Shown piece by piece: positions 17,525-26,145 of a stretch of DNA of 64,000 nucleotides (positions are counted from its first letter, which is position 1; every line of letters begins with the position of its first letter). The notes under the pieces were generated by a model. The model saw only the letters and a list, made by a program, of their open reading frames with translations. It was not told where the DNA came from and made no database searches. The DNA lies in contig JAIQFS010000004.1 of the NCBI GenBank assembly GCA_020073145.1, positions 62,001-126,000 of the forward strand, in the 5' to 3' direction. This DNA comes from Terriglobia bacterium. GTDB taxonomy: Bacteria > Acidobacteriota > Terriglobia > Bryobacterales > Bryobacteraceae. Made by a program: the position numbers and the translations under genes.

Positions 17525-18931
17525 ATGGCCCAGCTGGCCGCTGCCCGCTCGGATCTCGCCGAACGCACGCGCCGCCACGTCACCCGCCGGGTGATGCCGT
17601 TCCTGTTCCTTCTGTACATCGTTGCCTACATCGACCGCATCAACATCAGCTTTGCGGGGCTGCAGATGACGGGAGACCTGGGCTTCTCCAACGAGGTGTT
17701 CGGGTTCGGCTCGGGGATTTTCTTTGTGGGATATGTGCTGCTGGGCATCCCCGGGGCGATCCTGGTGGAACGATGGAGTGCGCGCAAAGCCATCGCCGTC
17801 ACCATGCTGGTATGGGGTTGCGTGGCGGCGGCCACCGGGTTCATCCACACCGCGCCGCAGTTTTACTGGATGCGGTTCGGGTTGGGCGTGACCGAGGCGG
17901 GATTCTTTCCGGGGCTGATCACCTACCTCGGCCACTGGTATCGCCCGCGAGACCGCGCCAAAGCGGTCGCTCTGTTTATGGCGGCGATCCCGGTTTCCAA
18001 AACCATCGCCGCGCCCATTTCGGCGTCGCTGCTCGCAGTCCACTGGTTGGGGCTGGCCGGCTGGCGCTGGCTGCTGATCCTCGAAGGCGTGCCCGCACTG
18101 ATTTTCGGCGTCATTACCTGGCTGTACCTGACCGATCGGCCGCAGCAAGCCCGCTGGCTTCCGGAGGAGGAACGCAATTGGCTGGTGGGCGAGCTGGCAG
18201 CGGAGAACCGCCAGGCCGCCGCGGGCAGGCCGATGCCGTTCGCCTCCGCTCTGCGCCACCGCGATGTGCTGCTGCTGTGCGGCGTCTATTTCGGCGGCAC
18301 GATTGCCGATTACGGCCTGGGCTTGTGGCTGCCCAAGATGCTGCAGCAGATGGGCAACCTGACGGCAGTCAAAACCGCGCTGCTGTCGGCCATTCCCGCC
18401 ATCGTGTCAATCCCCGCCATGTTGCTTGGCGGCTGGCATTCGGACCGCACCGGCGAACGCCGCTGGCACACCGCGCTCCCGCGATGGGCCGCGGCGCTGG
18501 CGTTGGTCGCGCTCGTACTGCAACACGCGGGCCTTGGATTCGCGCTAGTCTGCTTCACCCTCGCCACCTGCGGCATCATGGCGGCGTATCCGTCGCTGTG
18601 GGCCCTGCCGACCAGTTTTCTCGGCTCCGCCGCCGCAGCCGCCAGCATCGGGATGATCAACTCGTTCGGCAATCTGGGCGGGTTTGCCGGACCGTACCTG
18701 ATCGGGCGGTTCAGCAACCAGTCCGGGAATTTCTCGGGTGGAACCTGGACGATGGTCGTGGGGCTCGCCTTTTCGGGGGCCTGCGCGGTGGCGGTTCGAG
18801 GCCGGCGCGGGCCGTCACACGGGGACGCCGATGCGCCAGAGCATGTACCCGATGGCCTGCTTCACATAGTTCCACCGCTCACGCAGCGGGTCGGTGTAGA
18901 TCTCGCGGCGGGGGGAGCCGTAGGCAGTTAA
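17525..18931 (+). CDS. MFS transporter, anion:cation symporter-like
   Basis: The 468-residue protein has twelve predicted membrane helices. It opens with RRVMPFLFLLYIVAYIDRIN and continues ISFAGLQMTGDLG, the signature of the ACS family (hexuronate, phthalate and similar organic anions). It also has the family's GVTEAGFFPG helix and GWRWLLILEGVPALIFGV. The last helix ends near residue 425 (AFSGACAVAVRGRRG). The final 39 or so residues are read over the 3' end of the convergent ydcF gene and look unstructured, as if the original stop codon had been lost. The substrate is unknown. A leaderless start is likely. Confidence 0.85.
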   Translation: MAQLAAARSDLAERTRRHVTRRVMPFLFLLYIVAYIDRINISFAGLQMTGDLGFSNEVFGFGSGIFFVGYVLLGIPGAILVERWSARKAIAVTMLVWGCVAAATGFIHTAPQFYWMRFGLGVTEAGFFPGLITYLGHWYRPRDRAKAVALFMAAIPVSKTIAAPISASLLAVHWLGLAGWRWLLILEGVPALIFGVITWLYLTDRPQQARWLPEEERNWLVGELAAENRQAAAGRPMPFASALRHRDVLLLCGVYFGGTIADYGLGLWLPKMLQQMGNLTAVKTALLSAIPAIVSIPAMLLGGWHSDRTGERRWHTALPRWAAALALVALVLQHAGLGFALVCFTLATCGIMAAYPSLWALPTSFLGSAAAAASIGMINSFGNLGGFAGPYLIGRFSNQSGNFSGGTWTMVVGLAFSGACAVAVRGRRGPSHGDADAPEHVPDGLLHIVPPLTQRVGVDLAAGGAVGS

Positions 18932-19402
18932 GCCGCGGGACTGGAGCATCTTCTTCACGCGATAGATGTGATAGCCGTCACTCACCACAATCACCGAATG
19001 CAAGTCCATGCGGCGCAGGATCTCGCTGGCCAGGGTGACGGAATGCACGGTAGTCTCGCCCTCCGATTCGACGATGATGGCCTCCGGGGGAACCCCATGG
19101 CTGATGAGATAGGAGCGCCCCACTGCCCCTTCGGTGAAGACGGGGTCACCACCGGCGCCGCCGCTGGTCATGATGCGGGGAGCCAGCTTGCCCTGGTAGA
19201 GTTCGAGCGCATGATCGAGGCGGGCGCGCAGCACCGGAGAGGGCCGCCCGCGGTACTCGGCCGCGCCGAGCACCAGGATGACATCGGCGGGCCGCGCTTC
19301 TTCGCGGGCAGATTGTGCCTCGATGCGAATCGACACGTATCCAACGCCAAGGCACAGCATCAAGGCCGCAGCCGCGACCGTGTTCCAGAACCACTGTTTC
19401 AT
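18815..19402 (-). CDS. YdcF/SanA family (DUF218) membrane-anchored protein
   Basis: The 195-residue product has one N-terminal membrane anchor (residues 4-22, WNTVAAAALMLCLGVGYVSI). The DUF218 core follows: ADVILVLGAAEY, RLDHALELYQG, IMTSGGAGGDP and VESEGETTVHSV, then VIVVSDGYHIYRVKKML. This family includes E. coli SanA and YdcF, which affect envelope permeability, probably through a lipid or wall-precursor step that is still unclear. I start at the ATG at 19402 because it precedes the anchor; the longer upstream frame is antisense to the methyltransferase. Its last 117 bp overlap the convergent MFS gene. Confidence 0.85.
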   Translation of the reverse strand: MKQWFWNTVAAAALMLCLGVGYVSIRIEAQSAREEARPADVILVLGAAEYRGRPSPVLRARLDHALELYQGKLAPRIMTSGGAGGDPVFTEGAVGRSYLISHGVPPEAIIVESEGETTVHSVTLASEILRRMDLHSVIVVSDGYHIYRVKKMLQSRGLTAYGSPRREIYTDPLRERWNYVKQAIGYMLWRIGVPV

Positions 19403-19410
19403 CTGCGCTA

Positions 19411-19427
19411 TTCTGAATCGTTCAGAA
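19411..19427. promoter_or_regulatory. Perfect 7-3-7 inverted repeat, candidate operator
   Basis: TTCTGAA-TCG-TTCAGAA is a perfect dyad lying centrally in the 37-bp divergent gap between ydcF and the methyltransferase gene. It abuts TCTAAT (19428-19433), the likely -10 of the methyltransferase gene, and overlaps CAGAAT, the possible -10 of ydcF. A dimeric repressor bound here would control both genes. Which regulator binds is unknown. Confidence 0.5.
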
Positions 19428-19439
19428 TCTAATTGTAAG

Positions 19440-20240
19440 ATGGCGAAGCTGGAAACGATCACGAGCGCGGCCAATCCGCTGCTGAAAGACGTGCGGCGGG
19501 CCATCGCGCGCGGGGGGCTGACCGAAGACGGCTGGTGCGTGGCCGAGACCTTCCACTTGCTGGAAGAAGCGCTGCGGAGCGACTGTGAAGTCAAGACCGT
19601 GCTGGCGGCCGAATCGGTCCGCTCGGCCGCCGAGGCGCACGTGCGGGGCCTGCGCGGCCTGAAACTGGTGGTGGCGCCGGATGCGCTGCTGCAGAGCGTT
19701 TCGGGGACCGAAAGCAGCCAGGGCGTGCTGGCCCTGGTCAAGCCGCCAGCCTGGAAGCTGGAGCAACTGTTCCGTGGCTGCCCGCTGGTGGTGGTGCTGG
19801 ACGGACTGCAGGACCCGGGGAACTGCGGCGCCATCGCGCGCACCGCGGAAGCCTTCGGCGCCACTGGAGTGCTGTTTCTCAGAGGCTCGGCCAGCCCGTA
19901 CAATCCGAAAACTCTGCGCGCGTCGGCCGGGTCGCTATTCCGGATTCCGTTTCTGCACGGCGTAGATGCGGCGCTGGCCCGCGCGGCACTGCAGCAGAAC
20001 AAAGTGGAACTCTACGCCGGAGTTCCGGCGCAGGGGGGCGTGCGGTCGCTGGCGGAGGTCGACCTGACCCGGCGGTGCGGTGTGATCATCGGTAACGAAG
20101 CGCGTGGCGTCGGACGGGAATTGCGGTCGGCAGCGTTGGATGTCGCGATTCCGACGGTGGGGGTGGAGTCGCTCAACGCGGCGGTGGCGGCCGGCATCCT
20201 CTTATATGAGGCGCGGCGGCAGAGGGCGTTGGCATCGTGA
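19440..20240 (+). CDS. SpoU/TrmH family RNA 2'-O-methyltransferase
   Basis: The 266-residue protein has an N-terminal substrate-binding domain (residues 1-100, ITSAANPLLKDVRRAIARGG) and a C-terminal SPOUT knot. The three SPOUT motifs are clear: DPGNCGAIARTAEAFGA (motif 1), CGVIIGNEARGV (motif 2) and VESLNAAVAAGILLYE (motif 3). These proteins methylate ribose 2'-OH in rRNA or tRNA using S-adenosylmethionine; the exact target cannot be assigned. TCTAAT ends six bases before the ATG. It overlaps rarA by four bases (GTGA), so the two are co-translated. Confidence 0.9.
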   Translation: MAKLETITSAANPLLKDVRRAIARGGLTEDGWCVAETFHLLEEALRSDCEVKTVLAAESVRSAAEAHVRGLRGLKLVVAPDALLQSVSGTESSQGVLALVKPPAWKLEQLFRGCPLVVVLDGLQDPGNCGAIARTAEAFGATGVLFLRGSASPYNPKTLRASAGSLFRIPFLHGVDAALARAALQQNKVELYAGVPAQGGVRSLAEVDLTRRCGVIIGNEARGVGRELRSAALDVAIPTVGVESLNAAVAAGILLYEARRQRALAS

Positions 20241-21523
20241 GCCTGTTTGACACGACCGCACCGTCGGAAGACGGCAAACGCCCGCTGGCCGAACGCATGC
20301 GGCCCGAGCGACTGGAAGACTACATCGGGCAGGAGCACATTCTCGGGCCGGGCAAGCCGCTGCGGCGGCAGATCGAGCGCGATGAGCTGACCTCGATCAT
20401 CCTCTGGGGTCCGCCTGGTGTGGGCAAAACCACGCTGGCGCGGCTGATCGCGCGCGTGACGAAGTGCGAGTTTCTACCCTTTAGCGCGGTGTTGAGCGGC
20501 ATCAAGGAAATCAAGGCGGTGATGGCCGACGCCGAGCGCATCCGGCGGCTGGGGCGGCGCACCATCCTGTTCATCGATGAAATCCATCGCTTCAACAAAG
20601 CGCAGCAGGACGCGTTTCTGCCGTACGTGGAGCGCGGCGACATCATTCTCATCGGCGCCACCACGGAAAACCCGTCGTTCGAGGTGATCGCGGCGCTGCT
20701 ATCGCGCTCGAGGGTATATGCGCTGCGCGGGCTGACGGTGCCGGAGATCGTTGCACTGTTACAGCGCGCGCTGCCGGTGATCGGCCTCGAAGCGCCGGCG
20801 GAACTGTTGGAGCAGCTCGCCATCTACTCCAACGGCGACGCGCGCCAGGCGTACAACACGCTGGAAGCAGCGGCGGCTGCGTCGGGCGGGACGCTCACCG
20901 AGCAGGCGGTGCAGGACGCCATGCAGCGCAAAGTGCTGCTCTACGACAAGGGGGGCGAGGAGCACTTCAACCTGATCTCGGCACTGCACAAATCGGTGCG
21001 CTCGAGCGATGTGGACGCGGCGCTATACTGGCTGACCCGCATGCTGGAAGCCGGCGAGGACCGGCTGTACATCGCGCGGCGGCTGATCCGCATGGCCATC
21101 GAAGACATCAGCCTGGCCGACCCGCGCGCGCTGGAACAGGCCGTGGCCGCGATGCAGGCCGTGCATTTTCTGGGGATCCCGGAAGGCGACCTGGCGCTGG
21201 GGCAAGCCGCGATTTATCTGTGTGTGGCGCCGAAGTCAGACGCCGCATACCGGGCGATGGGCGCGGTGCGGGAGGACGTGGAGAAGACGATCGCCGAACC
21301 GGTGCCGATGAATTTGCGCAACGCGCCAACGCGCGACATGAAGGCTTGGGGGTATGGCGAGGGCTACCAGCACGCGCACCAGTTCGAGAATGCCATCTCC
21401 GATATGGAGTGTTTGCCGCCCTCGCTGGCGGGCCGTCAGTATTATTTCCCCACAGACCGTGGTTTGGAAAAGCGGATTGCCGAGCGTTTGGAAGAAATCA
21501 GGAAGCTCAAATCGAAATCGTAA
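20237..21523 (+). CDS. rarA: Replication-associated recombination protein RarA (MgsA)
   Basis: The 428-residue AAA+ ATPase has Walker A GPPGVGKTT (residues about 58-66), Walker B TILFIDEIHRFNKAQQDA and sensor GATTENPSFEV. The C-terminal MgsA domain contains HKSVRSSDVDAALYWLTRML and EDISLADPRAL, with a tail of LPPSLAGRQYYFPTDRGLE. RarA works at stalled or blocked replication forks with SSB and helicases. Length and domain order match the family. It begins with GTG inside the stop of the methyltransferase gene. A terminator-like hairpin lies about 110 bases after its stop. Confidence 0.95.
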   Translation: MSLFDTTAPSEDGKRPLAERMRPERLEDYIGQEHILGPGKPLRRQIERDELTSIILWGPPGVGKTTLARLIARVTKCEFLPFSAVLSGIKEIKAVMADAERIRRLGRRTILFIDEIHRFNKAQQDAFLPYVERGDIILIGATTENPSFEVIAALLSRSRVYALRGLTVPEIVALLQRALPVIGLEAPAELLEQLAIYSNGDARQAYNTLEAAAAASGGTLTEQAVQDAMQRKVLLYDKGGEEHFNLISALHKSVRSSDVDAALYWLTRMLEAGEDRLYIARRLIRMAIEDISLADPRALEQAVAAMQAVHFLGIPEGDLALGQAAIYLCVAPKSDAAYRAMGAVREDVEKTIAEPVPMNLRNAPTRDMKAWGYGEGYQHAHQFENAISDMECLPPSLAGRQYYFPTDRGLEKRIAERLEEIRKLKSKS

Positions 21524-21630
21524 TCCTGTAAAAGGACCGGCCCTTCTTCTCGCCTGAGGAACGTTGCACCGCGCTTGGTCCGGATTTTGATGCCCCTGCA
21601 GTTAGGCACCCGGACGCGGCTCCGACAGCG

Positions 21631-21660
21631 GGCTGCCTCTAGCGAGCGGCAGCCTCTTTT
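21631..21660 (+). terminator. Rho-independent terminator downstream of rarA
   Basis: A perfect 7-bp stem (GGCTGCC at 21631-21637 with GGCAGCC at 21648-21654) has a 10-base loop and is followed by TCTTTT. It is placed to end the methyltransferase-rarA transcript, and the kinase operon converges on it from the other side. Confidence 0.65.
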
Positions 21661-21757
21661 CGATTTCAGAATAGCGCGAAGAAAAAGACTTCTCGGACGC
21701 TGCGGCCAGAAGCGACTGAAAACAGGCTGAATTTAGCCGAGCTGGGGACGTGATCGG

Positions 21758-21811
21758 CTACGCGGACTCCGGCAAATTCATCATGCGGGCTACTGGAATT
21801 GCCGAGTTGCC
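21758..21811 (-). pseudogene. Remnant of a third kinase-TPR C-terminus
   Basis: Just past the stop of the kinase gene ending at 21829, the minus strand reads GNSAIPVARMMNLPESA and TAG. The intact kinases end SSAHWPRLAKMMNLPEDER and ALWRKMNLPETG. The shared MMNLPE ending, followed by a stop at the same distance, suggests the last codons of a decayed or partly duplicated third copy. Only about 18 codons are recognisable, so this is tentative. Confidence 0.4.
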
Positions 21812-21828
21812 GCGCGGCGGCCCAGGGG

Positions 21829-23958
21829 TCATCGCTCATCCTCCGGGAGGTTCATCATTTTCGCCAGCCTGGGCCAATGCGCGCTGGAGGTGAGCTGGCG
21901 GCCAAAGATGTGCGGAAGAATCGCCGGAGTGCGCGTGTCCCGCTGCTGTATTGCTTTCTCGAACCAGTCCGCGGCAGTATCGATTTCTCCACGGAGGAAA
22001 TGGAAGAAAACGAGCCCGATGGGAGCACCGAGCGCTTCGCCCGAGCCGATTTTCCGCCGAAGCGAATCGGCCCGGCTCTGGTCGCGGGTGAGGCTCAGAA
22101 TGCCAGCGAGGATTCCCATGACACTCCGGTGATCCGGCACCAACGAGAACGCCTTCTCGGCGAAACCGAGCGCCTCGTCAGGCCGGTCCTGCCTGAGACA
22201 GTGGAGGCTCAGCCAAATCATCGGAATCCAGAAGTTCTCGCCGAGCTCCAAAACCTGCCGCAGGGCCGCCTCCCCGGCGGGATCTTCGACTTCCAGTAAG
22301 TACATTCCTGGAGACATACGCAACAGCAAATTCAGAGGATCTTCCCGGAGGGCCAGCTCAATCTGATCGAGAGCATCCGGAATCCGGCCCAAAGGGCGTA
22401 AATAGAAAGTGCTGTAGAAATACCGCATCAGGGGGGAGATGCGCTCGCCGGCCAGGGCGATTCCGAATTGGCGGCCGGCCTCGTTCCAGTCGTAGTCGAG
22501 GACCGATACCAAGGCCAGAACGGCATGGGCTTCGGCCAGCAACGGGTCGATTTCCAAGGCTGTTTGCGCCTCGGCACGCATCTGCGCAGCCGCTTCGCGG
22601 GCTGGCAGCAGAGTCTCGGTCGCCAAGGAAAAGTAATGCAACCCCAATTCACAGTGAGCCTGAGCGAATCGCGGATCGAGCTCAATCGCCTGCAAGTAAC
22701 ACTGCTTACCCCGGGCGAGAGCCTCGGGAGTCCACTTCTGCATATAGTGGCGTGCCTTCAAGAAGGCCTCGTATGCGGGGAGGGCGGGCAGGTACCGCCG
22801 CGGCGCGGTCTCGCTGCGGGAGAGACGCACTTTGAGCGCCGCCGCAATCGCGCGGGCGATCTCATCCTGGATCGTGAACACATCCGTCATGTCACGGTCG
22901 AAACGCTCAGACCACAGGTGGCTCCCATCATGGGCCGCAATCAGTTGCGCCGTGACGCGGACGCGATTGCCCGCTTTGCGAACGCTGCCTTCGAGAACAT
23001 GGGCGACGCCCAACGCCTCGGCGATGCGGCGGATGTCCTCGCTTTTGCCTTTGAACGCGAATGCCGACGTACGCGCAATGACTTTGAGGTCCTTGATCTG
23101 GGCGAGCTCGTTGATGACCTCTTCAGCCAGGCCGTCGCTGAACCATTCGTGATCCTTGGCGGCGCTCATGTCGGCGAAGGGGAGAACGGCGATTGACGGC
23201 TGGGACTCCGGTTTCGTCGCCACCAATTGCAGTGCGGCCAGGAGGTCGGCAGCGGTCTGAAACCGCTCGGCCGGAGCCTTCCGAAGACAGCGCGAAACGA
23301 TCCGCGCTAGTTCGGGCTGAGTTTTCAAGGGCGGTGGATCGTCGCGCAGCACTGACGCCAAACCGCCGAACGCGCGGACACCAGACAGCCATTCATAAAG
23401 CACTGCTCCGAAACTGAAGATATCGGAACGCGCATCGAGATCGCGGTCCTCAATCTGCTCGGGCGACATATAGGCCGGTGTACCCGACACGGTGCCCTCG
23501 AGGGTTTGGGTCGCATCGTCGTGGGCGATGGATTTTGCCAGCCCAAAGTCCAGCAGCTTGGCGCCTTTCCCGGACACCAGGATATTGGCTGGTTTCAAGT
23601 CGCGATGCAGGATTCCACGGGCGTGGGCTTCCTCCAGTGCCCCGGCGATCTGGAGGGCCAGGGAGGCCGCGTTGGCGGGGGACAAGGGTCCTCGCAAAGG
23701 CGAGCCATCGATATACTCCATCACCAGGTAATCGCGTCCAATGTCGTAAATCTGGCAGATGTGGGGATGGTTCAGCGCGGCGATCGCGCGGGCCTCCCGC
23801 TCAAAGCGCCCAGCGTGCTCGATTTTCAGTCTCTTGATAGCGACAATTCGATCAAGCCGAGTATCCCGCGCCTTCCACACTTCGCCCATACCACCCGAGC
23901 CGATGGGCGCGAGCAGCACGTAGGGGCCTAACTGGAGGGCGGGAGCCCAGGCAGACAT
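21829..23958 (-). CDS. Ser/Thr protein kinase with TolB-like and TPR domains (copy 2)
   Basis: The 709-residue protein has an N-terminal Hanks kinase domain (residues about 12-260): glycine loop GSGGMGEVWKARD, Lys42, HRDLKPANIL at 118-127, LDFGLAK and GTPAYMSPEQ. Next is a TolB/CadC-like region (about 255-380; PSIAVLPFADMSAAK, then GVAHVLEGSVRKAGNRVRV). The C-terminal half is TPR helices (YLQAIELDPRFAQAHCELG). I see no transmembrane helix, so it is probably cytosolic. All key catalytic residues are present. It follows its tandem paralogue by 12 bases. Such kinases are greatly expanded in Solibacter; targets are unknown. Confidence 0.92.
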   Translation of the reverse strand: MSAWAPALQLGPYVLLAPIGSGGMGEVWKARDTRLDRIVAIKRLKIEHAGRFEREARAIAALNHPHICQIYDIGRDYLVMEYIDGSPLRGPLSPANAASLALQIAGALEEAHARGILHRDLKPANILVSGKGAKLLDFGLAKSIAHDDATQTLEGTVSGTPAYMSPEQIEDRDLDARSDIFSFGAVLYEWLSGVRAFGGLASVLRDDPPPLKTQPELARIVSRCLRKAPAERFQTAADLLAALQLVATKPESQPSIAVLPFADMSAAKDHEWFSDGLAEEVINELAQIKDLKVIARTSAFAFKGKSEDIRRIAEALGVAHVLEGSVRKAGNRVRVTAQLIAAHDGSHLWSERFDRDMTDVFTIQDEIARAIAAALKVRLSRSETAPRRYLPALPAYEAFLKARHYMQKWTPEALARGKQCYLQAIELDPRFAQAHCELGLHYFSLATETLLPAREAAAQMRAEAQTALEIDPLLAEAHAVLALVSVLDYDWNEAGRQFGIALAGERISPLMRYFYSTFYLRPLGRIPDALDQIELALREDPLNLLLRMSPGMYLLEVEDPAGEAALRQVLELGENFWIPMIWLSLHCLRQDRPDEALGFAEKAFSLVPDHRSVMGILAGILSLTRDQSRADSLRRKIGSGEALGAPIGLVFFHFLRGEIDTAADWFEKAIQQRDTRTPAILPHIFGRQLTSSAHWPRLAKMMNLPEDER

Positions 23959-23970
23959 GGTCTTTCGATT

Positions 23971-26133
23971 CTAGCCGGTCTCCGGCAGGTTCATTTTGCG
24001 CCAAAGGGCGCGACCACGGGGATCGGCGAGGAAAGGGGCGAACAGCGGATGCCGCAAGCCGATTACAATTCGGGGATCTCGCTGCTCGATGGCCCGTTCA
24101 CACCACTCCGCGGCCGAACCAAAATCTCCGGAGAGAATGTGGAAGAACGTCAGGGCTGACGGTACTCCATAGGTCTGGGGCGGCGGGAGTTTATGGATCA
24201 GCGCCTCGGCGCGGGGCCGGTCACCGGCTCGGACGAGCAGGCCGGCCAGCATCGCCGAGGGATGCGAGTGCCAGGGCGCCAACTCGTGGGCCTTTTCCGC
24301 GGAGGCGACTGCCTCGGCCAGCCTGCCCTGCACGGCGCAGATGAAGGCCAGAAACACGGGAGGCTGATAGGCCGACTCGTAGGTTATGATGTCCTTGCGA
24401 GTTTCCCTCTCCGCGTCGGCAAAGCGGCCGGTTAGCAGGAGACTCCCCGCCAATTGGATCCGGCCGCCAAAACTGAACGGATCGTCCTGGAGCCCGCGTT
24501 CGTTTTCGGCGGCGGCCTCGTGGGCCTTGCCCAGGGGTTGCAGGTAGGACCCGGCATACAGGAAGCGCACGGAAGGCGCGACCGGCTCGTGAGCCAAAGC
24601 CAGAAGGAACCGGCGTTCCGCTTCCTTCCAGTCATACTCAAAAAGGCCGGCCACGGCTCCCAGCAAGGCATGCGCTTCCGGGAGTGAGGGATCCAGTTCC
24701 AAGGCCCGGAGTGCCGCTGCGCGCGCCAGCGGCATGACCTCGCGAGCCGGCGCGATGCTGGGAATCGCCTGCGTCAGAAATTGGATGCCCAGCTCGGCGT
24801 GGGCCAGCGCGAATTCCGGATCGAGCGCAATGGCCTCTTCGTAGTGCATGCGGCTGCGCGCCGAAGCTTCCGGCGCATAGTTCAACGAATCGTGGCGCGC
24901 CTTCAATAGAGCTTCGTAGGCGGGGAGACTGGGCGTGTGGCGGCGCCGTCCGGCGGGCTCCGCGGAGAGCTTGACGCGAAGGATCCCGGCGATGGCTTGG
25001 GCGATTTCATCCTGAATGGCGAAAACGTCGGCCAGTTCGCGATCATAGCGTTCGGACCAGAGATGGCTGCCGTCGAGAGCGGCGATCAACTGCGCGGTGA
25101 CGCGGATGCGGCTGCCCGCCCGGCGCACGCTGCCTTCCAGGATGTGCGCTACGCCCAGCGTCTCGGCGATACGACGGACATCTTCGTTCTTGCCCTTAAA
25201 GGCGAACGCAGAAGTGCGTGCGATTACCTTCAGCCCGGGGATCTGGGCCAAGGCGTTGATGATCTCCTCGGCAAGGCCATCGCTGAAGTATTCGTTGTCG
25301 ATGTCACCGCTCATGTTGGCGAAAGGCAGCACGGCGATCGAGGGGGGCAGGGTGGTGGGCTTCACCGCCTGCTGTTCCAGTGCCGCTTTCAGCTCCGCCG
25401 CGGTTTGAAAACGGGCGGCGGGCGCCTTGCGCAGACAGCGCATCACCATACTGGCGAGGACCGGAGCGGCCTGGAGCTTACGGGGCTCATCCCGGAGAAT
25501 GGAGCTGATCGCGTGGGCGGCGGAAGGGCCGCCAAAGGCCTGGGTGCCCGAAAGCATCTCATAGAGAACCGCGCCGAAGCTGAAGATATCGGAGCGCTCA
25601 TCGAGCAACTTCCCCTCCGCCTGCTCCGGCGACATATACGCGGCCGTGCCCATCACGGCGCCTTCCAGGGTACGCGTGGCATCGGAATCGGAAGGGGCGA
25701 CGAGCTTGGCCAGTCCAAAGTCGAGCAACTTGACGGTGCCCTCGCCGGTGACCAGAATGTTGGCCGGTTTGAGGTCGCGGTGTACGATTCCCTTGCGGTG
25801 CGCTGCTTCCAATGCGCCGGCCATTTGAATCGCGAGCCGCAGCGCCTGTTCCTGCGGGAGCGGGCCGCGGACCGGAGAACCTTCGACGAATTCGAGCACC
25901 AGGTAATCCGGCCCGACATCATAAATCTGGCAGATGTTCGGATGATTCAGCGCGGCGATGGCGCGGGCTTCCTGCTCGAAGCGCTCGTTGTGATTGCTCT
26001 TGAGGCGTTTGATGGCGACGATGCGGTCGAGGCGGGTATCGCGGGCCTTCCACACCTCTCCCATGCCACCGGAACCGATGGGGGCGAGCAAGACGTAGGG
26101 GCCAAGTTGGAGGGCGGGGGCCCAGGCGGACAT
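23971..26133 (-). CDS. Ser/Thr protein kinase with TolB-like and TPR domains (copy 1)
   Basis: The 720-residue protein has the same plan as the gene downstream: kinase domain (GSGGMGEVWKARD, Lys42, HRDLKPANILV, LLDFGLAKL, GTAAYMSPEQAEG), TolB-like region (IAVLPFANMSGDIDNEYFSD) and TPR repeats. The first 45 residues are identical in the two proteins while the DNA differs at many third positions, so the copies are old and this part is under strong constraint. The C-terminal TPR half differs most, which suggests different partners. It is preceded by a small secreted protein gene 12 bases upstream and is probably part of that transcript. Confidence 0.92.
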   Translation of the reverse strand: MSAWAPALQLGPYVLLAPIGSGGMGEVWKARDTRLDRIVAIKRLKSNHNERFEQEARAIAALNHPNICQIYDVGPDYLVLEFVEGSPVRGPLPQEQALRLAIQMAGALEAAHRKGIVHRDLKPANILVTGEGTVKLLDFGLAKLVAPSDSDATRTLEGAVMGTAAYMSPEQAEGKLLDERSDIFSFGAVLYEMLSGTQAFGGPSAAHAISSILRDEPRKLQAAPVLASMVMRCLRKAPAARFQTAAELKAALEQQAVKPTTLPPSIAVLPFANMSGDIDNEYFSDGLAEEIINALAQIPGLKVIARTSAFAFKGKNEDVRRIAETLGVAHILEGSVRRAGSRIRVTAQLIAALDGSHLWSERYDRELADVFAIQDEIAQAIAGILRVKLSAEPAGRRRHTPSLPAYEALLKARHDSLNYAPEASARSRMHYEEAIALDPEFALAHAELGIQFLTQAIPSIAPAREVMPLARAAALRALELDPSLPEAHALLGAVAGLFEYDWKEAERRFLLALAHEPVAPSVRFLYAGSYLQPLGKAHEAAAENERGLQDDPFSFGGRIQLAGSLLLTGRFADAERETRKDIITYESAYQPPVFLAFICAVQGRLAEAVASAEKAHELAPWHSHPSAMLAGLLVRAGDRPRAEALIHKLPPPQTYGVPSALTFFHILSGDFGSAAEWCERAIEQRDPRIVIGLRHPLFAPFLADPRGRALWRKMNLPETG

Positions 26134-26145
26134 CGTCCTTCGATT

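Larger units (their letters stand above)
21524..21828. other. 305-bp convergent intergenic region
   Basis: This lies between the rarA stop and the stop of the first kinase gene. Apart from the terminator at 21631-21660 and a short kinase-like tail on the minus strand (21758-21811) I see nothing coding. A 57-codon minus-strand frame starting at 21839 is not protein-like. Confidence 0.5.

Noticed and set aside
21631-21660. Part of a mobile element or attachment site near the terminator
   Set aside because: Only a simple stem-loop with a U-rich end is present; no flanking repeats or integrase.
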